Shown here: positions 1 to 8,346 of the stretch, piece by piece
Layout of the letters: each line of letters begins with the position of its first letter
Numbering within the stretch: position 1 is the first letter of the stretch
IMG/VR virus record: IMGVR_UViG_3300028548_002164
Span: 1-25,573 of that record
Source: a virus
Length of the DNA: 25,573 nt
Reading direction: 5' to 3' (one strand)
Position numbers and translations under genes: made by a program
Notes under the pieces: generated by a model
Databases searched by the model: none
The model's input: only the letters and a program-made list of their open reading frames with translations
Told to the model about the DNA's origin: nothing

Positions 1-2
1 GT

Positions 3-1787
3 GAGGGTGGGCTTGTTTGGCTTAAAATGAGAAATGATTCTAACAATCATAATCTTTTTGATACAGAACGAGGGGTAACTAAAGAGTTAAATAGTAATGC
101 TGAGTATGTCCAAAACACTGTAAGTGGTTTAACCTCTTTTAATTCAAATGGTTTTACTGTCGGAAGTGAATATGGAAATAATGGCGGGACTATGGCATCT
201 TGGACATTCCGCAAGAAAGAAAAGTTTTTTACCTGTTTAACCTATTCTGGGAATTCAAATGGCTCTCCTCAGACTATAGCTCACAACTTAGGCTCAGTTC
301 CAGCTATGATTATTGTCAAAGCTACTGGCCTAGAGAAAGATTGGATTGTATATCATAAGAACTTAGCCTCTAGCTCTCCAGAAGATAAATACCTAATCTT
401 AAACTCAACAAGGGAAACTAGAGACTATACTTATTGGTACGATACTGCCCCTACAGATTCTGCATTTACTGTGGGTGATGATTACGATGTTAATGGATAT
501 AACGCTACTTATGTAGCCTACCTATTCGCTGACAACTCCTCAGAAGATGCAGAAGATCAGATGATCAAGTGCGGGGGTTATACGGGTACTAATACTAATA
601 ATGGCCCTGTAATTGACTTAGGGTGGGAACCTCAGTTTGTAATGATTAAAAGTTCTAGTGGTACTGGTAATTGGATTATGTTTGATACGATGAGGGGGAT
701 GACTGTTGACGGCACCGATAGTTTTTTGATGGCAAACGCAGCCAATAATGAGTCTGGGTTCTCATTTATAAATGTAACACCAACAGGTTTTAAGTTAATT
801 ACTAACGAAGGCCAAGTAAATGGAAATTCAACATACATCTACATGGCAATACGTGGGCCGATGATGGTCAAGCCAAAAGCTGCTACTGATGTGTTTGCTG
901 TTGATGCTGCTGGTAGTGGTGCTCTACCTGCTTGGGTGAGTGGATTCCCTGTGGACTTTGCACTTTACAGAAATGTGTCTAGTGCTGTTGGTACTGGTGC
1001 AGGTACTCGTATGCTTGGTACGGGTGAACTGTTTACTAATAACACTGCTAATATAGCAGCTTCTGCTGCTGTTAAATGGGATTTCAGTAATGGTTTTTAC
1101 GACAGCAATAGTCGATCAGCAAGTTATTATTCGTGGATGTGGAAACGGGCAAAAGGCCATATGGACTGCGTTGCTTATTCTGGGTCTGGTAACCAGCCTA
1201 CTAATCATAAACATAGCTTAGGTGTTGTACCCGAACTGATACTTGTGAAGGTTAGAGATAAAGCTGGTGAAAACTGGGTAGTGATGGATACTAAGACTGC
1301 GGCAGGTTTTCCTTCATCTGGTTCAGTTAATACGTTGGGGCTAAATCAAACTAATGCATCGTCTGAAACTAATATATGGAATTACACCGCTCCTACTGAT
1401 GTACATTTTACAACTAACGATAATGTATTAGTTAATAGTTCTAGTTACAACTACATAGCATACCTATTCGCCACACTAGCTGGTGTCAGTAAAGTCGGCA
1501 GCTACACTGGTAATGGTTCTTATCAAACTATTAACTGTGGATTCTCGTCAGGAAGTAGGTTCATTCTAATTAAGCGTACTAATGCAGCAGGAGACTGGTA
1601 TTACTGGGATTCAGTGAGAGGAATTGTCGCAGGTAACGACCCACACTTATCACTCAACACTACAGCAGCACAAGTAACTAATGACGATTCAATAGACCCT
1701 GCTAACTCAGGATTTATTGTTAATCAAGTCTCAGCAACTAACATCAACGTGTCTAGCGGCACTTACATCTTTTACGCAATCGCATAG
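3..1787 (+). CDS. Phage tail fibre/spike-like protein with repeated DUF7483-type modules (5' partial)
   Basis: The reading frame is open to the first bases of the window (…EGGLVWLK before the first Met at 27), and that upstream stretch matches the usual start of such a module, so the gene begins outside the window and the Met at 27 is internal. Counted from that Met, modules recur at about residues 69-169, 180-279, 379-483 and 488-586. Each has YSG/YTG, then xLGxxPxxxxxK, then a W-containing strand, then a closing Y(I/V)AYLFA-like strand. A more divergent stretch lies at 282-375, and the N-terminal 50 residues are the end of another module (LFDTERG, GFTVG). The pattern is that of DUF7483 tail proteins known from marine phages; a host-binding role is inferred. 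It is followed 11 bp later by the tail chaperone gene. Confidence 0.8.
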   Translation, partial: EGGLVWLKMRNDSNNHNLFDTERGVTKELNSNAEYVQNTVSGLTSFNSNGFTVGSEYGNNGGTMASWTFRKKEKFFTCLTYSGNSNGSPQTIAHNLGSVPAMIIVKATGLEKDWIVYHKNLASSSPEDKYLILNSTRETRDYTYWYDTAPTDSAFTVGDDYDVNGYNATYVAYLFADNSSEDAEDQMIKCGGYTGTNTNNGPVIDLGWEPQFVMIKSSSGTGNWIMFDTMRGMTVDGTDSFLMANAANNESGFSFINVTPTGFKLITNEGQVNGNSTYIYMAIRGPMMVKPKAATDVFAVDAAGSGALPAWVSGFPVDFALYRNVSSAVGTGAGTRMLGTGELFTNNTANIAASAAVKWDFSNGFYDSNSRSASYYSWMWKRAKGHMDCVAYSGSGNQPTNHKHSLGVVPELILVKVRDKAGENWVVMDTKTAAGFPSSGSVNTLGLNQTNASSETNIWNYTAPTDVHFTTNDNVLVNSSSYNYIAYLFATLAGVSKVGSYTGNGSYQTINCGFSSGSRFILIKRTNAAGDWYYWDSVRGIVAGNDPHLSLNTTAAQVTNDDSIDPANSGFIVNQVSATNINVSSGTYIFYAIA

Positions 1788-1798
1788 GACAATCAACT

Positions 1799-2284
1799 AT
1801 GAATTACCGCAACAAAACAACAGCAAAAGTTAGCACTCAAGGTGAAATCCGCCGAGCTAACGCAAACACTTCATTCCCTAGAGTTTGGGACGCAGACGTA
1901 TGTACTCACCTAAACATTGACCCTGTACTCGCAGCACCACAGCCGTCATGTACTGCATTGCAAAGGGTTAACTCTGTTGCTCCAGTACAAGATGCTAATA
2001 ATAATTGGGTAGAGGGTTGGTCAGTAGTAGACGCGTTTGCAGACACGACAGATGATGGTGTAACTACTACCAAAGCAGAGCATGAAGCAGCTTTTACAGC
2101 CAGTGAACTAGCTAAAGTTGCAGCAGAAGCGCGTGTTACCCGTGATGGATTACTCGCAGCTACAGACTTCTATGCTTTGTCTGACGTGACCATGAGTGCT
2201 GAAATGACAGCATACAGGGCTGCTTTGCGTGATGTTCCAACGCAGTCAGATTTCCCCACAGTAACATGGCCTACAGCACCATGA
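1799..2284 (+). CDS. Phage tail assembly chaperone-like protein (Phage_tail_APC type)
   Basis: A 161-residue protein. The last ~55 residues carry the signature of the Phage_tail_APC family: R-x-x-LLAATDFYALSD, then AYRAALRDVPTQ, then FPTVTWP at the very C-terminus. The N-terminal ~100 residues look like the variable fibre-end-related part often attached to this domain. The family usually sits directly after a tail fibre gene, as here, and is thought to help fibre folding or assembly. AGGAC at 1786-1790 gives a suitable ribosome binding site for the ATG at 1799. The stop overlaps the next start (ATGA at 2281-2284), so translation is probably coupled. Confidence 0.75.
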   Translation: MNYRNKTTAKVSTQGEIRRANANTSFPRVWDADVCTHLNIDPVLAAPQPSCTALQRVNSVAPVQDANNNWVEGWSVVDAFADTTDDGVTTTKAEHEAAFTASELAKVAAEARVTRDGLLAATDFYALSDVTMSAEMTAYRAALRDVPTQSDFPTVTWPTAP

Positions 2285-2439
2285 GCCTGTATGGAAATAT
2301 TGCTGCTAAGAAAAAACGCATTAAAGCTGGCTCTGGCGAAACAATGAAAAAAGCAGGGGCCAAAGGCAGGCCCACAGCTAATGATTTTAAACAGGCCGCA
2401 AAGACAGCAAAGCCAGTTAAGAAAGCTAAGAAGAAATAG
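2281..2439 (+). CDS. Small Lys-rich phage protein, unknown function
   Basis: A 52-residue, very basic protein beginning MSLYGNIAAKKKRIKAG and ending PVKKAKKK. Its ATG overlaps the previous stop as ATGA and it closes 8 bp before the next gene, so it fills the gap between two tail genes exactly. Small proteins starting MSLY…I..(K/R)(K/R)(K/R)(A/I)G with a GxKGxPTA-like centre and a lysine tail are common next to tail genes in many phages. No function is assigned to them as far as I know. The charge suggests nucleic-acid contact, which is only a guess. Confidence 0.7.
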   Translation: MSLYGNIAAKKKRIKAGSGETMKKAGAKGRPTANDFKQAAKTAKPVKKAKKK

Positions 2440-2447
2440 GATTAACG

Positions 2448-3929
2448 ATGCCATTATTACCACTTGATATTCCAGCAGGCATTTATCGCAATGGCACTGA
2501 CTTGCAAAGCCAAGGGCGTTGGCGTGATTCTAATTTAGTGCGCTGGCATGATGGAACGATGCAACCCATTCAAGGCTGGCGTATACGCTCTGCGACAGCA
2601 ACGGCAAACATTCCGCGCTCATTAAAGATATGGATTGATAATTCTAATAATCGCTGGATTGCAGCAGGCACTTTTCAAAACCTGTACGTTTATAATGATG
2701 ATTCGGCTCAATACAACATAACACCCTCAAACTTAACGGCTGGTTCTGAAACTGCGGTTGATTCAACATCATTTGGTGGTGGCTCGTATGGCAATGACCC
2801 TTATGGTGAACCAAGGCCCGAATCTACTTTAGGTGTTCCAGCAACTACCTGGTCACTCGATCAATGGGGCCAATACTTACTCGCTTGTTCTAATGCTGAC
2901 GGCAAAATCTATGAGTGGCAATTAAGCACAAGCACGATTGCAGCAGTTTTAAGTAACGCGCCAACTGGCAATACGGCAATCATGGTAACTGATGAACGCT
3001 TTGTATTTGCATTAGGTGCAGGCGGCAACCCTCGTAAAATACAATGGTCAGATCGTGAAAATAACAATCTGTGGGCTGCGGCAGCAACCAATGAGGCTGG
3101 TTCAATCGAATTACAAACGTCTGGCGTGATTCAATGTGGTGTTCGTGTACAGAACCAAGCGTTGATTTTGACCACTACAGACGCGCACACAGCGACTTAC
3201 TCAGGCCCACCCTATGTGTATGGGGTTGAACGCGTAGGCACTTCCTGCGGCTGTGTAAGCGCGCAGGGGGTTGCTGTAGTCGATATGGGTGCGGTGTGGA
3301 TGGGCAGGGAATCATTCTTTGTTTATTCTGGCGGTACAGTTCAAGAATTGGCTTCTGATGTTTCTGACTACATTTACAGTGACATTAACGTGGCTCAAAT
3401 GAGCAAGATTGTTGCTGTATCCAATGCCAAGTTTAGTGAGATTAGATGGTTCTATCCTTCTGCTGAATCTACAGAAAATAATCGTTACATTGCATTTAAC
3501 TATCAAGAAAACACTTGGACGATTGGGCAAATTGCTAGAACGGCTGCGGCTGATGCTGGTGTTTATCGTTATCCAATCTACGCTAATCCAACCGACAAGA
3601 AATTATACGAGCATGAAATAGGGTTCAATTATGATGCCCTAACGCCCTTTGCTGAGACAGGCCCAATCATACTAGGCACAGGCGATAATGTAATGTCGGT
3701 CACTCAGCTAATACCTGATGAACGCAATCAAGGTGATGTAAAAGCCACACTAAAGACTAGATTTTATCCCAACGATACTGAGCGCAGTTATGGGCCGTTT
3801 ACAATGACTAACCCTGTTTCATTAAGATTAACAGGTAGGCAAGTTCGATTGCGGATAGACACGTTTGTACCGGGTGATTGGCGCGTAGGTATTAATCGCC
3901 TCGAAGTTAAAGCAGGGGGTAATCGTTGA
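2448..3929 (+). CDS. Virion structural protein, putative tail nozzle/stopper-like beta-propeller
   Basis: A 493-residue protein starting MPLLPLDIPAGIYRNGTD and continuing with GRWRDSNLVRWHDG…QGWR, an N-terminal signature I recognise from marine podovirus and siphovirus structural proteins. The body has repeated W/Y-rich beta segments (RWIAAGT, LYVY, WSLDQWGQYLLAC, YEWQ, RFVFALG, WSDREN), consistent with a propeller. P22 gp10 (packaged DNA stabilisation) has a comparable architecture, but I cannot show homology. The C-terminal segment (LRLTGRQVRLRID, DWRVGINRLEVK) is typical of this group. It lies within the tail/ejection cluster and its stop overlaps the next start (TTGA). Confidence 0.6.
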   Translation: MPLLPLDIPAGIYRNGTDLQSQGRWRDSNLVRWHDGTMQPIQGWRIRSATATANIPRSLKIWIDNSNNRWIAAGTFQNLYVYNDDSAQYNITPSNLTAGSETAVDSTSFGGGSYGNDPYGEPRPESTLGVPATTWSLDQWGQYLLACSNADGKIYEWQLSTSTIAAVLSNAPTGNTAIMVTDERFVFALGAGGNPRKIQWSDRENNNLWAAAATNEAGSIELQTSGVIQCGVRVQNQALILTTTDAHTATYSGPPYVYGVERVGTSCGCVSAQGVAVVDMGAVWMGRESFFVYSGGTVQELASDVSDYIYSDINVAQMSKIVAVSNAKFSEIRWFYPSAESTENNRYIAFNYQENTWTIGQIARTAAADAGVYRYPIYANPTDKKLYEHEIGFNYDALTPFAETGPIILGTGDNVMSVTQLIPDERNQGDVKATLKTRFYPNDTERSYGPFTMTNPVSLRLTGRQVRLRIDTFVPGDWRVGINRLEVKAGGNR

Positions 3930-4291
3930 GTATTCAAATGCCACCAAAACCAACGGGTAATAGTTGGAATAATTATGCACAGAGATTAAGTGATTACTTA
4001 TTACAAGTTCGATCACAATTACGGCACAAATCTTCAACTGACTCAGCGACAGAAAACGGCATTTTATTGTGGGACACAACAGGCTACCCCGTAGTTTCAA
4101 AAAACAATACATTTGTGGGCGTTGAATTAAAATCGCCTGGTTACACTGTGGCAGCATTACCTACAGGTGTAGTGGGGCAAAGAGAATATGTTACTGACGC
4201 ATCTTCACCTAGTTTTGGTGCAGCAGTGTCAGGTGGCGGTTCAGTCGTAATACCTGTGTTTAAAAATGCCTCGGCTTGGGTCGTGGGTTAA
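3926..4291 (+). CDS. Small virion protein with fibre/knob-type C-terminal motif
   Basis: A 121-residue protein read from a TTG that overlaps the upstream stop (TTGA). An in-frame ATG at 3938 gives a version four residues shorter and is equally possible. The N-terminal ~35 residues look helical (NNYAQRLSDYLLQVRSQL). The C-terminal ~50 residues carry YTVAALPTG…GQREYVTDA, PSFGAAVSGGGSVV, then PVFKNASAWVVG. That ending is widespread at the C-terminus of phage fibre and structural proteins. It is probably a minor tail or fibre component; the exact role is unknown. Confidence 0.55.
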   Translation: MSIQMPPKPTGNSWNNYAQRLSDYLLQVRSQLRHKSSTDSATENGILLWDTTGYPVVSKNNTFVGVELKSPGYTVAALPTGVVGQREYVTDASSPSFGAAVSGGGSVVIPVFKNASAWVVG

Positions 4292-4293
4292 GC

Positions 4294-4650
4294 ATGAATG
4301 AGCTAGAAAGATGCAGAGGTTGGATAGAAAGCGCACTTGAATATGGTGGCGGTACGCACACTTTTGAAGATGTGAAATGTGGTATAATCGAAGGTAAATC
4401 ACAGCTATGGCCTGCGGCTAATTCCTGCATTGTGACAGAGATAACGAAGCACCCACAAAAGAAGGTTTTACACGTTTTCTTAGGTGGTGGAAATCTTGAA
4501 GAAATTATAAGCATGCACGACTCAGTAATACAGTGGGCCAAAGATCAGGGCTGTGAAAGTTTAACCATGACAGGCCGAAAAGGTTGGTCAAAAGCATTAA
4601 AGAAATCTGGCTGGAAATCGCAGCTAGTTCTACTTGAAAAGAGGTTTTAA
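4294..4650 (+). CDS. Small phage protein, possible GNAT-like (T7 gp13-type) protein
   Basis: A 118-residue protein from the ATG at 4294, 2 bp after the previous stop; an in-frame TTG upstream (4276) lies within the preceding gene and is less likely. The N-terminus (ERCRGWIESALEYGGG, HTFEDV) and C-terminus (a VTEITKHP strand, LHVFLGGGNLEEI, IQWAKDQGCESLTMTGRKGW, ALKKSGW) resemble short phage GNAT-fold proteins found among internal virion protein genes, of which T7 gp13 is the known example. The acetyl-CoA-binding motif is not convincing, so an enzyme activity should not be assumed. It sits between tail and ejection genes. Confidence 0.5.
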   Translation: MNELERCRGWIESALEYGGGTHTFEDVKCGIIEGKSQLWPAANSCIVTEITKHPQKKVLHVFLGGGNLEEIISMHDSVIQWAKDQGCESLTMTGRKGWSKALKKSGWKSQLVLLEKRF

Positions 4651-4652
4651 GA

Positions 4653-6278
4653 ATGTCAAAAGGCGGCACTACATCAGCAGGCTCGGCAACAGAAATACCA
4701 CAGTGGGTGCAAGACGCTGGACGCAAACAATATCAGACGGGTACAGAACTAGGGCAAATAGGTTACACGCCCTATTATGGTGCTGATGTTGCAGCCTTTA
4801 ATCCCTTGCAAACGGCTGCTTTTGATTCAACAGGAATGGCTGCTAATGCCTTTGGAATGGGTGGTGGTTCACCTACGTTTGCCACAGACGGAATACAAGC
4901 ACCTCAGACCTTTGCAGGCGGTATGCGAGGCTATTCGGGTATGCCCATGTATACAGAGGCATTAAATACGTTAGAGCAGCAACGTCCGTTCCAGAAACAG
5001 CAACTTGAACAACAGTTCATTGACCCAACAACAGGGTTAACGCCAGAAGGCCGTAAAATTCAAGACATTAATTCTTTATACAACGAAGCCTTTAATCGCA
5101 ATGTTGGGCTAGAAGGTGTTTCTACATATCTTCCTTTGGTTCAGCAGGGTATGACGCAGAACGAATTACGCAGAGTTTTATACGATAGCCCAGAAGCGAA
5201 GGCTTTAGGGAAATCATCATTAGGCGCACCCATTGAGATAGGTGTTGGCGGTGGCTTATTAGGTGGCGCAGAATATGTTCCTCCAGCCTTAGTTTCTGGC
5301 TCTAGCGGTGTTTTAGATTCTGTGACAGGCGCAGGCTCAACAGTGGTTGATACAGGCTCAACAGTGGCTAATACAGGCTCAACAGTTAATGATGGTCTTT
5401 TATCAACAGTAGCCGATGTAGCATCAGGCCAGCAGATGATCGGTGACATACTAACTGATACTGATATGTCTACAGCAACACCTAGCACGTTCGATCTTTA
5501 CGGCTCACAAATTGACCAGTTAATGCCTATTTACCAGCAAGAGTTAGGGCGCGGTTTACAAGACTCTGAGGCATTAGCTTACTACGGAGAAGAATTAAAA
5601 AGTGGACGCATGACCCCAGAACAAGTTAGAGCCAATATAGCTAGTAGCATTGAAGGTCAGGATTATATAACGCCAGCAGAACAGGCGGCTATTGACGCTC
5701 AAAACTCAGCCAATCTAGGCTTTGGCACAAGTTCAACAACGGGTAATGCTGCTGATGATGCGGCTCAACTTGCTGCATTTAATCAATTTTCTTCAGATAG
5801 TAATGATGTTCGCCTTGCGGGTCTCACAAACCGCGGCCCAGGTGGAGAGTTTACTTTACCAGACTATGAAAATGATTTAACAAACGTCTTTACGGGTGCG
5901 TCTGAATACCTTAAAGGCTTTGCAACTGAAATGACAAAAGTTTTAGACAACAGTTTAGTGGGCAAGATTGCTAATACTCTTGAGGGACAACAGACCTCAA
6001 GCGCACTTGTTGCCGCAACTGGTGCGCCAAAAGAAGACATTAATCTAGCTATGGAAATATTGAGCAAAGGAAATGAAGTGGTACAGGCTGGATTTAAAAT
6101 GACGCCACTTGGTCAGCTTGTGTCTGCCATTATTGCTTCTACTGCTGCTGGCGGTCTTGTTTCTAGCAGCACTACTGACTCTAGTTACACTACTGGCAAT
6201 AATGACAATAAATCTAATAACAACATAAACAGCAATGTTGGTTTACAGGCTGGTCAAACTGATTACGGATTATATTGA
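4653..6278 (+). CDS. Putative internal virion/DNA ejection protein with DUF4214-like segments
   Basis: A 541-residue protein with a GAGG ribosome binding site 8 bp before the ATG. The start MSKGGTTSAGSATEIPQWVQ is typical of a recurring phage ejection-cluster protein. Residues ~130-180 (LYNEAFNRNVGLEGVSTYL, LRRVLYDSPEA) and ~290-330 (YQQELGRGLQDSEALAYYG, MTPEQVRANIASS) each look like a DUF4214 unit (LY..vlgR.pd..gl.yw…S.eevr..i..S). The region between them is Ala/Gly/Ser/Thr-rich and contains a 7-residue tandem repeat, GSTV(V/A)(D/N)T. Near the C-terminus, MTPLGQLVSAIIASTAAGGLV is a hydrophobic stretch. A role as an ejected or internal protein is inferred from position and composition. Confidence 0.55.
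   Translation: MSKGGTTSAGSATEIPQWVQDAGRKQYQTGTELGQIGYTPYYGADVAAFNPLQTAAFDSTGMAANAFGMGGGSPTFATDGIQAPQTFAGGMRGYSGMPMYTEALNTLEQQRPFQKQQLEQQFIDPTTGLTPEGRKIQDINSLYNEAFNRNVGLEGVSTYLPLVQQGMTQNELRRVLYDSPEAKALGKSSLGAPIEIGVGGGLLGGAEYVPPALVSGSSGVLDSVTGAGSTVVDTGSTVANTGSTVNDGLLSTVADVASGQQMIGDILTDTDMSTATPSTFDLYGSQIDQLMPIYQQELGRGLQDSEALAYYGEELKSGRMTPEQVRANIASSIEGQDYITPAEQAAIDAQNSANLGFGTSSTTGNAADDAAQLAAFNQFSSDSNDVRLAGLTNRGPGGEFTLPDYENDLTNVFTGASEYLKGFATEMTKVLDNSLVGKIANTLEGQQTSSALVAATGAPKEDINLAMEILSKGNEVVQAGFKMTPLGQLVSAIIASTAAGGLVSSSTTDSSYTTGNNDNKSNNNINSNVGLQAGQTDYGLY
5332..5387 (+). repeat. 21-bp in-gene tandem repeat (2.7 copies)
   Basis: Three successive copies begin CAGGCTCAACAGT at 5332, 5353 and 5374, spaced exactly 21 bp, the last one partial. 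They encode the GSTV(V/A)(D/N)T repeat of the surrounding virion protein and keep the frame. This is a likely slippage-prone, length-variable linker. Confidence 0.85.
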
Positions 6279-6364
6279 TGAATAATATTATTAATTAATT
6301 TTTACGCAAACAAATGTTAGTAAGCATACTTTTTAATGTGAATAAAGTAGCAAAGGATTAAATT
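6279..6364 (+). promoter_or_regulatory. AT-rich intergenic gap with possible late promoter
   Basis: This 86-bp gap is the only sizeable break in the tail/ejection block before the capsid gene. It holds a 12-bp perfect palindrome AATAATATTATT (6281-6292). A weak sigma70-like pair follows: TTTACG at 6301-6306 and CATACT at 6325-6330, 18 bp apart. AAAGGA before the ATG at 6365 is a clear ribosome binding site. The promoter is tentative. Confidence 0.3.
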
Positions 6365-7138
6365 ATGGCAGGCTCATCGACAGGCAACACTATTGCCCAA
6401 ACAGGTACAGGAATAGGCCAGGCGTTGCCTCTTGCTAACCAAAACATTTACCAGCAATCACAGCAAGGTTTGGCTAGAGCAAACCAAGCAACTAACGCTG
6501 GTACTCAATTTAGCCCTATGGCGATTACGGCTCCAACTGCTGCAACAATGAATCAGTATTCAAATCCGTATGAAACGGGTGTGATAAACACAAACCTTGC
6601 TGACATTGAACGATCACGGCTTCTTGCTCAGAACAACATGGGCGCACAGGCTACCGCAGCTAACGCCTTTGGTGGCGCAAGGCATGGCATTGCTGAATCC
6701 GAAACTAATCGTGGCTTTGCAGATCGTGCAGCAGCCATGTCAGGTCAGTTAAGGCAGCAAGGTTATAACACCTCACAGCAAATGGCACGACAAGCGCAAA
6801 TGCAGAACCAGCAAGCCCAGTTGCAAGGTCAGCAACAGCGTATGGGTGCAGCTAACCAGTTAGGCACTTTGTCTAACTTAGGTTTTGGCATGGGTCAACA
6901 GATTGATGCTCAGATGCAGAATCAAGGGCTACAGCAACAAGGCGTTCAGCAAGCGGTTATTGATGCCGCCAAGGCTCGATATGCAGCCTTTGTAGCGCAA
7001 CCAAACCAAGCGTTAAATATGCCACTACAGGCGTTAGGTGCTGCTCCATATAATCAGAATACAAATGAAACAAGCACCTACAGGCCAGGTTTGTTTGATT
7101 ATTTATCGCTTGGTGCAACTGCCGCTGGAGGTAGATAA
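6365..7138 (+). CDS. Internal virion protein (T7 gp14-like position), Gln/Ala-rich
   Basis: A 257-residue protein. It contains the signature seen in many podovirus internal proteins: NPYETGVINTNLADIERSR, then AQNNMGAQATAANAFGGARHG, then a long Gln/Ala/Met-rich helical region (~residues 125-200). The motif 'dIer.r….igaqA.aagAfGGsR.gv' is common to ejection proteins lying between tail and portal genes. A conserved PxQALG…AAPY segment follows at ~218-228. In T7 the equivalent small internal protein is inserted in the host outer membrane during DNA entry; that role is inferred here. It ends 2 bp before the next gene, whose ribosome binding site (GGAGGT, 7127-7132) lies inside this gene. Confidence 0.6.
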   Translation: MAGSSTGNTIAQTGTGIGQALPLANQNIYQQSQQGLARANQATNAGTQFSPMAITAPTAATMNQYSNPYETGVINTNLADIERSRLLAQNNMGAQATAANAFGGARHGIAESETNRGFADRAAAMSGQLRQQGYNTSQQMARQAQMQNQQAQLQGQQQRMGAANQLGTLSNLGFGMGQQIDAQMQNQGLQQQGVQQAVIDAAKARYAAFVAQPNQALNMPLQALGAAPYNQNTNETSTYRPGLFDYLSLGATAAGGR

Positions 7139-7140
7139 TC

Positions 7141-8346
7141 ATGGGATTACTGGATAACTTTGGCAGTAAAGTAGGCACTTATTTAGGTGATAAAGAAAAC
7201 CTTCTTAATCTAGCTTCTGGCTTTGCCAGCATGAGTGGTAATCCAAACACCGCAAGCATTATGGCAGGTATTCAAAGTCAAAAAGCATCGTTACTAAAAA
7301 GGCGTGATGCTAAAGCCGCACAAGATTTAGCCACAAGTCAGGCAACAGGTCAAAGAAATAAAACGGCTGCCATGCTTATAGCTAAAGGTGGAAAATACGC
7401 AGAAATAGGCAATCAACTACAAAATGGTTCAATAACTTTTGAACAAGCTAGAGATGATTATCAAACTCTAAGTAAATTTGATATGGAGCAAGGTGTCAAA
7501 AAACCTCCTGTAACTTACAGTATGCTTCCATTTACAGAAGCTGTAAGGCTTGGGTTAGACCCATCAATTCCGCGTCAGGTAAGTAGTGATGGTAAAATTA
7601 TGCCAATTAATAGTGGCAGTGGTGGGCCTAACATTGACATTACAAATAATGCTGCTCCTATTGGAGATAAACTTACTAATACTGCTGATGAACAACAATT
7701 TAAAGAAATTGGTTTGGGTTCTGGTCGATCTGTTAATTCACTGGCGTCTACTTATGAATCTTCAAGAGCATCACTAAAGCAAATTGATTTATTATCCCAA
7801 GTCGGGTCAATAATGGATAATAGTTCTTCATTGCCTCCAGCTATGTTAAATATGCTTCCCGAAGGCTTTGGTAGTAGCCCATTAGATGCGTATCGTGCTG
7901 TTGCTAATGGTGTAGCCCAAGGGATGTATGTTCCTGGTTCTGGTACACAAACAGAAAATGACTTTAGAGTATTATTGTCACGCGCTGGTAGTGCGAGCAT
8001 GACTTCTGATGCCAGAATACTGATTCAAAAAGGGCTTAGAGCAGCAACTCAAAGAAAAATGGATTTAGCAGCAGCAGCACAGGCATATCAAATAAATGCC
8101 AACCCAGACACAAGAAAAATTTACCAAGACGCAGTTAAAGAAATTCAAGATAGACCATTATTCTCACAAGAAGAAAGAAATTTACTTAATTCTTTTGGGC
8201 CTACGTTTGACTTTAGTAAATTACCAAAGCCTCAACAAGTTTATGCTTCTCAGTTATCTGATAAAAATGCAAAGGCATTTCTTACTATGCCTAAAGATAT
8301 GCAAGCTAAACTATATGCAGCGTATTTGGAAGATAAGGTAAATTAA
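7141..8346 (+). CDS. Putative internal virion/ejection protein
   Basis: A 401-residue protein starting MGLLDNFGSKVGTYLGDKENLLNLASGFASMSG, with a strong GGAGGT ribosome binding site. The N-terminal ~100 residues look helical and Ala/Gln/Lys-rich. At ~255-290 is MYVPGSGTQTENDFRVLLSRAGS, a motif found in phage internal-protein clusters (GS(G/A)(Q/T)xS(D/E)xD…). No enzyme motif is visible; in particular I see no lysozyme or transglycosylase signature. It lies directly between two other ejection-like proteins with 0-2 bp spacing. The assignment is mainly from context. Confidence 0.5.
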   Translation: MGLLDNFGSKVGTYLGDKENLLNLASGFASMSGNPNTASIMAGIQSQKASLLKRRDAKAAQDLATSQATGQRNKTAAMLIAKGGKYAEIGNQLQNGSITFEQARDDYQTLSKFDMEQGVKKPPVTYSMLPFTEAVRLGLDPSIPRQVSSDGKIMPINSGSGGPNIDITNNAAPIGDKLTNTADEQQFKEIGLGSGRSVNSLASTYESSRASLKQIDLLSQVGSIMDNSSSLPPAMLNMLPEGFGSSPLDAYRAVANGVAQGMYVPGSGTQTENDFRVLLSRAGSASMTSDARILIQKGLRAATQRKMDLAAAAQAYQINANPDTRKIYQDAVKEIQDRPLFSQEERNLLNSFGPTFDFSKLPKPQQVYASQLSDKNAKAFLTMPKDMQAKLYAAYLEDKVN

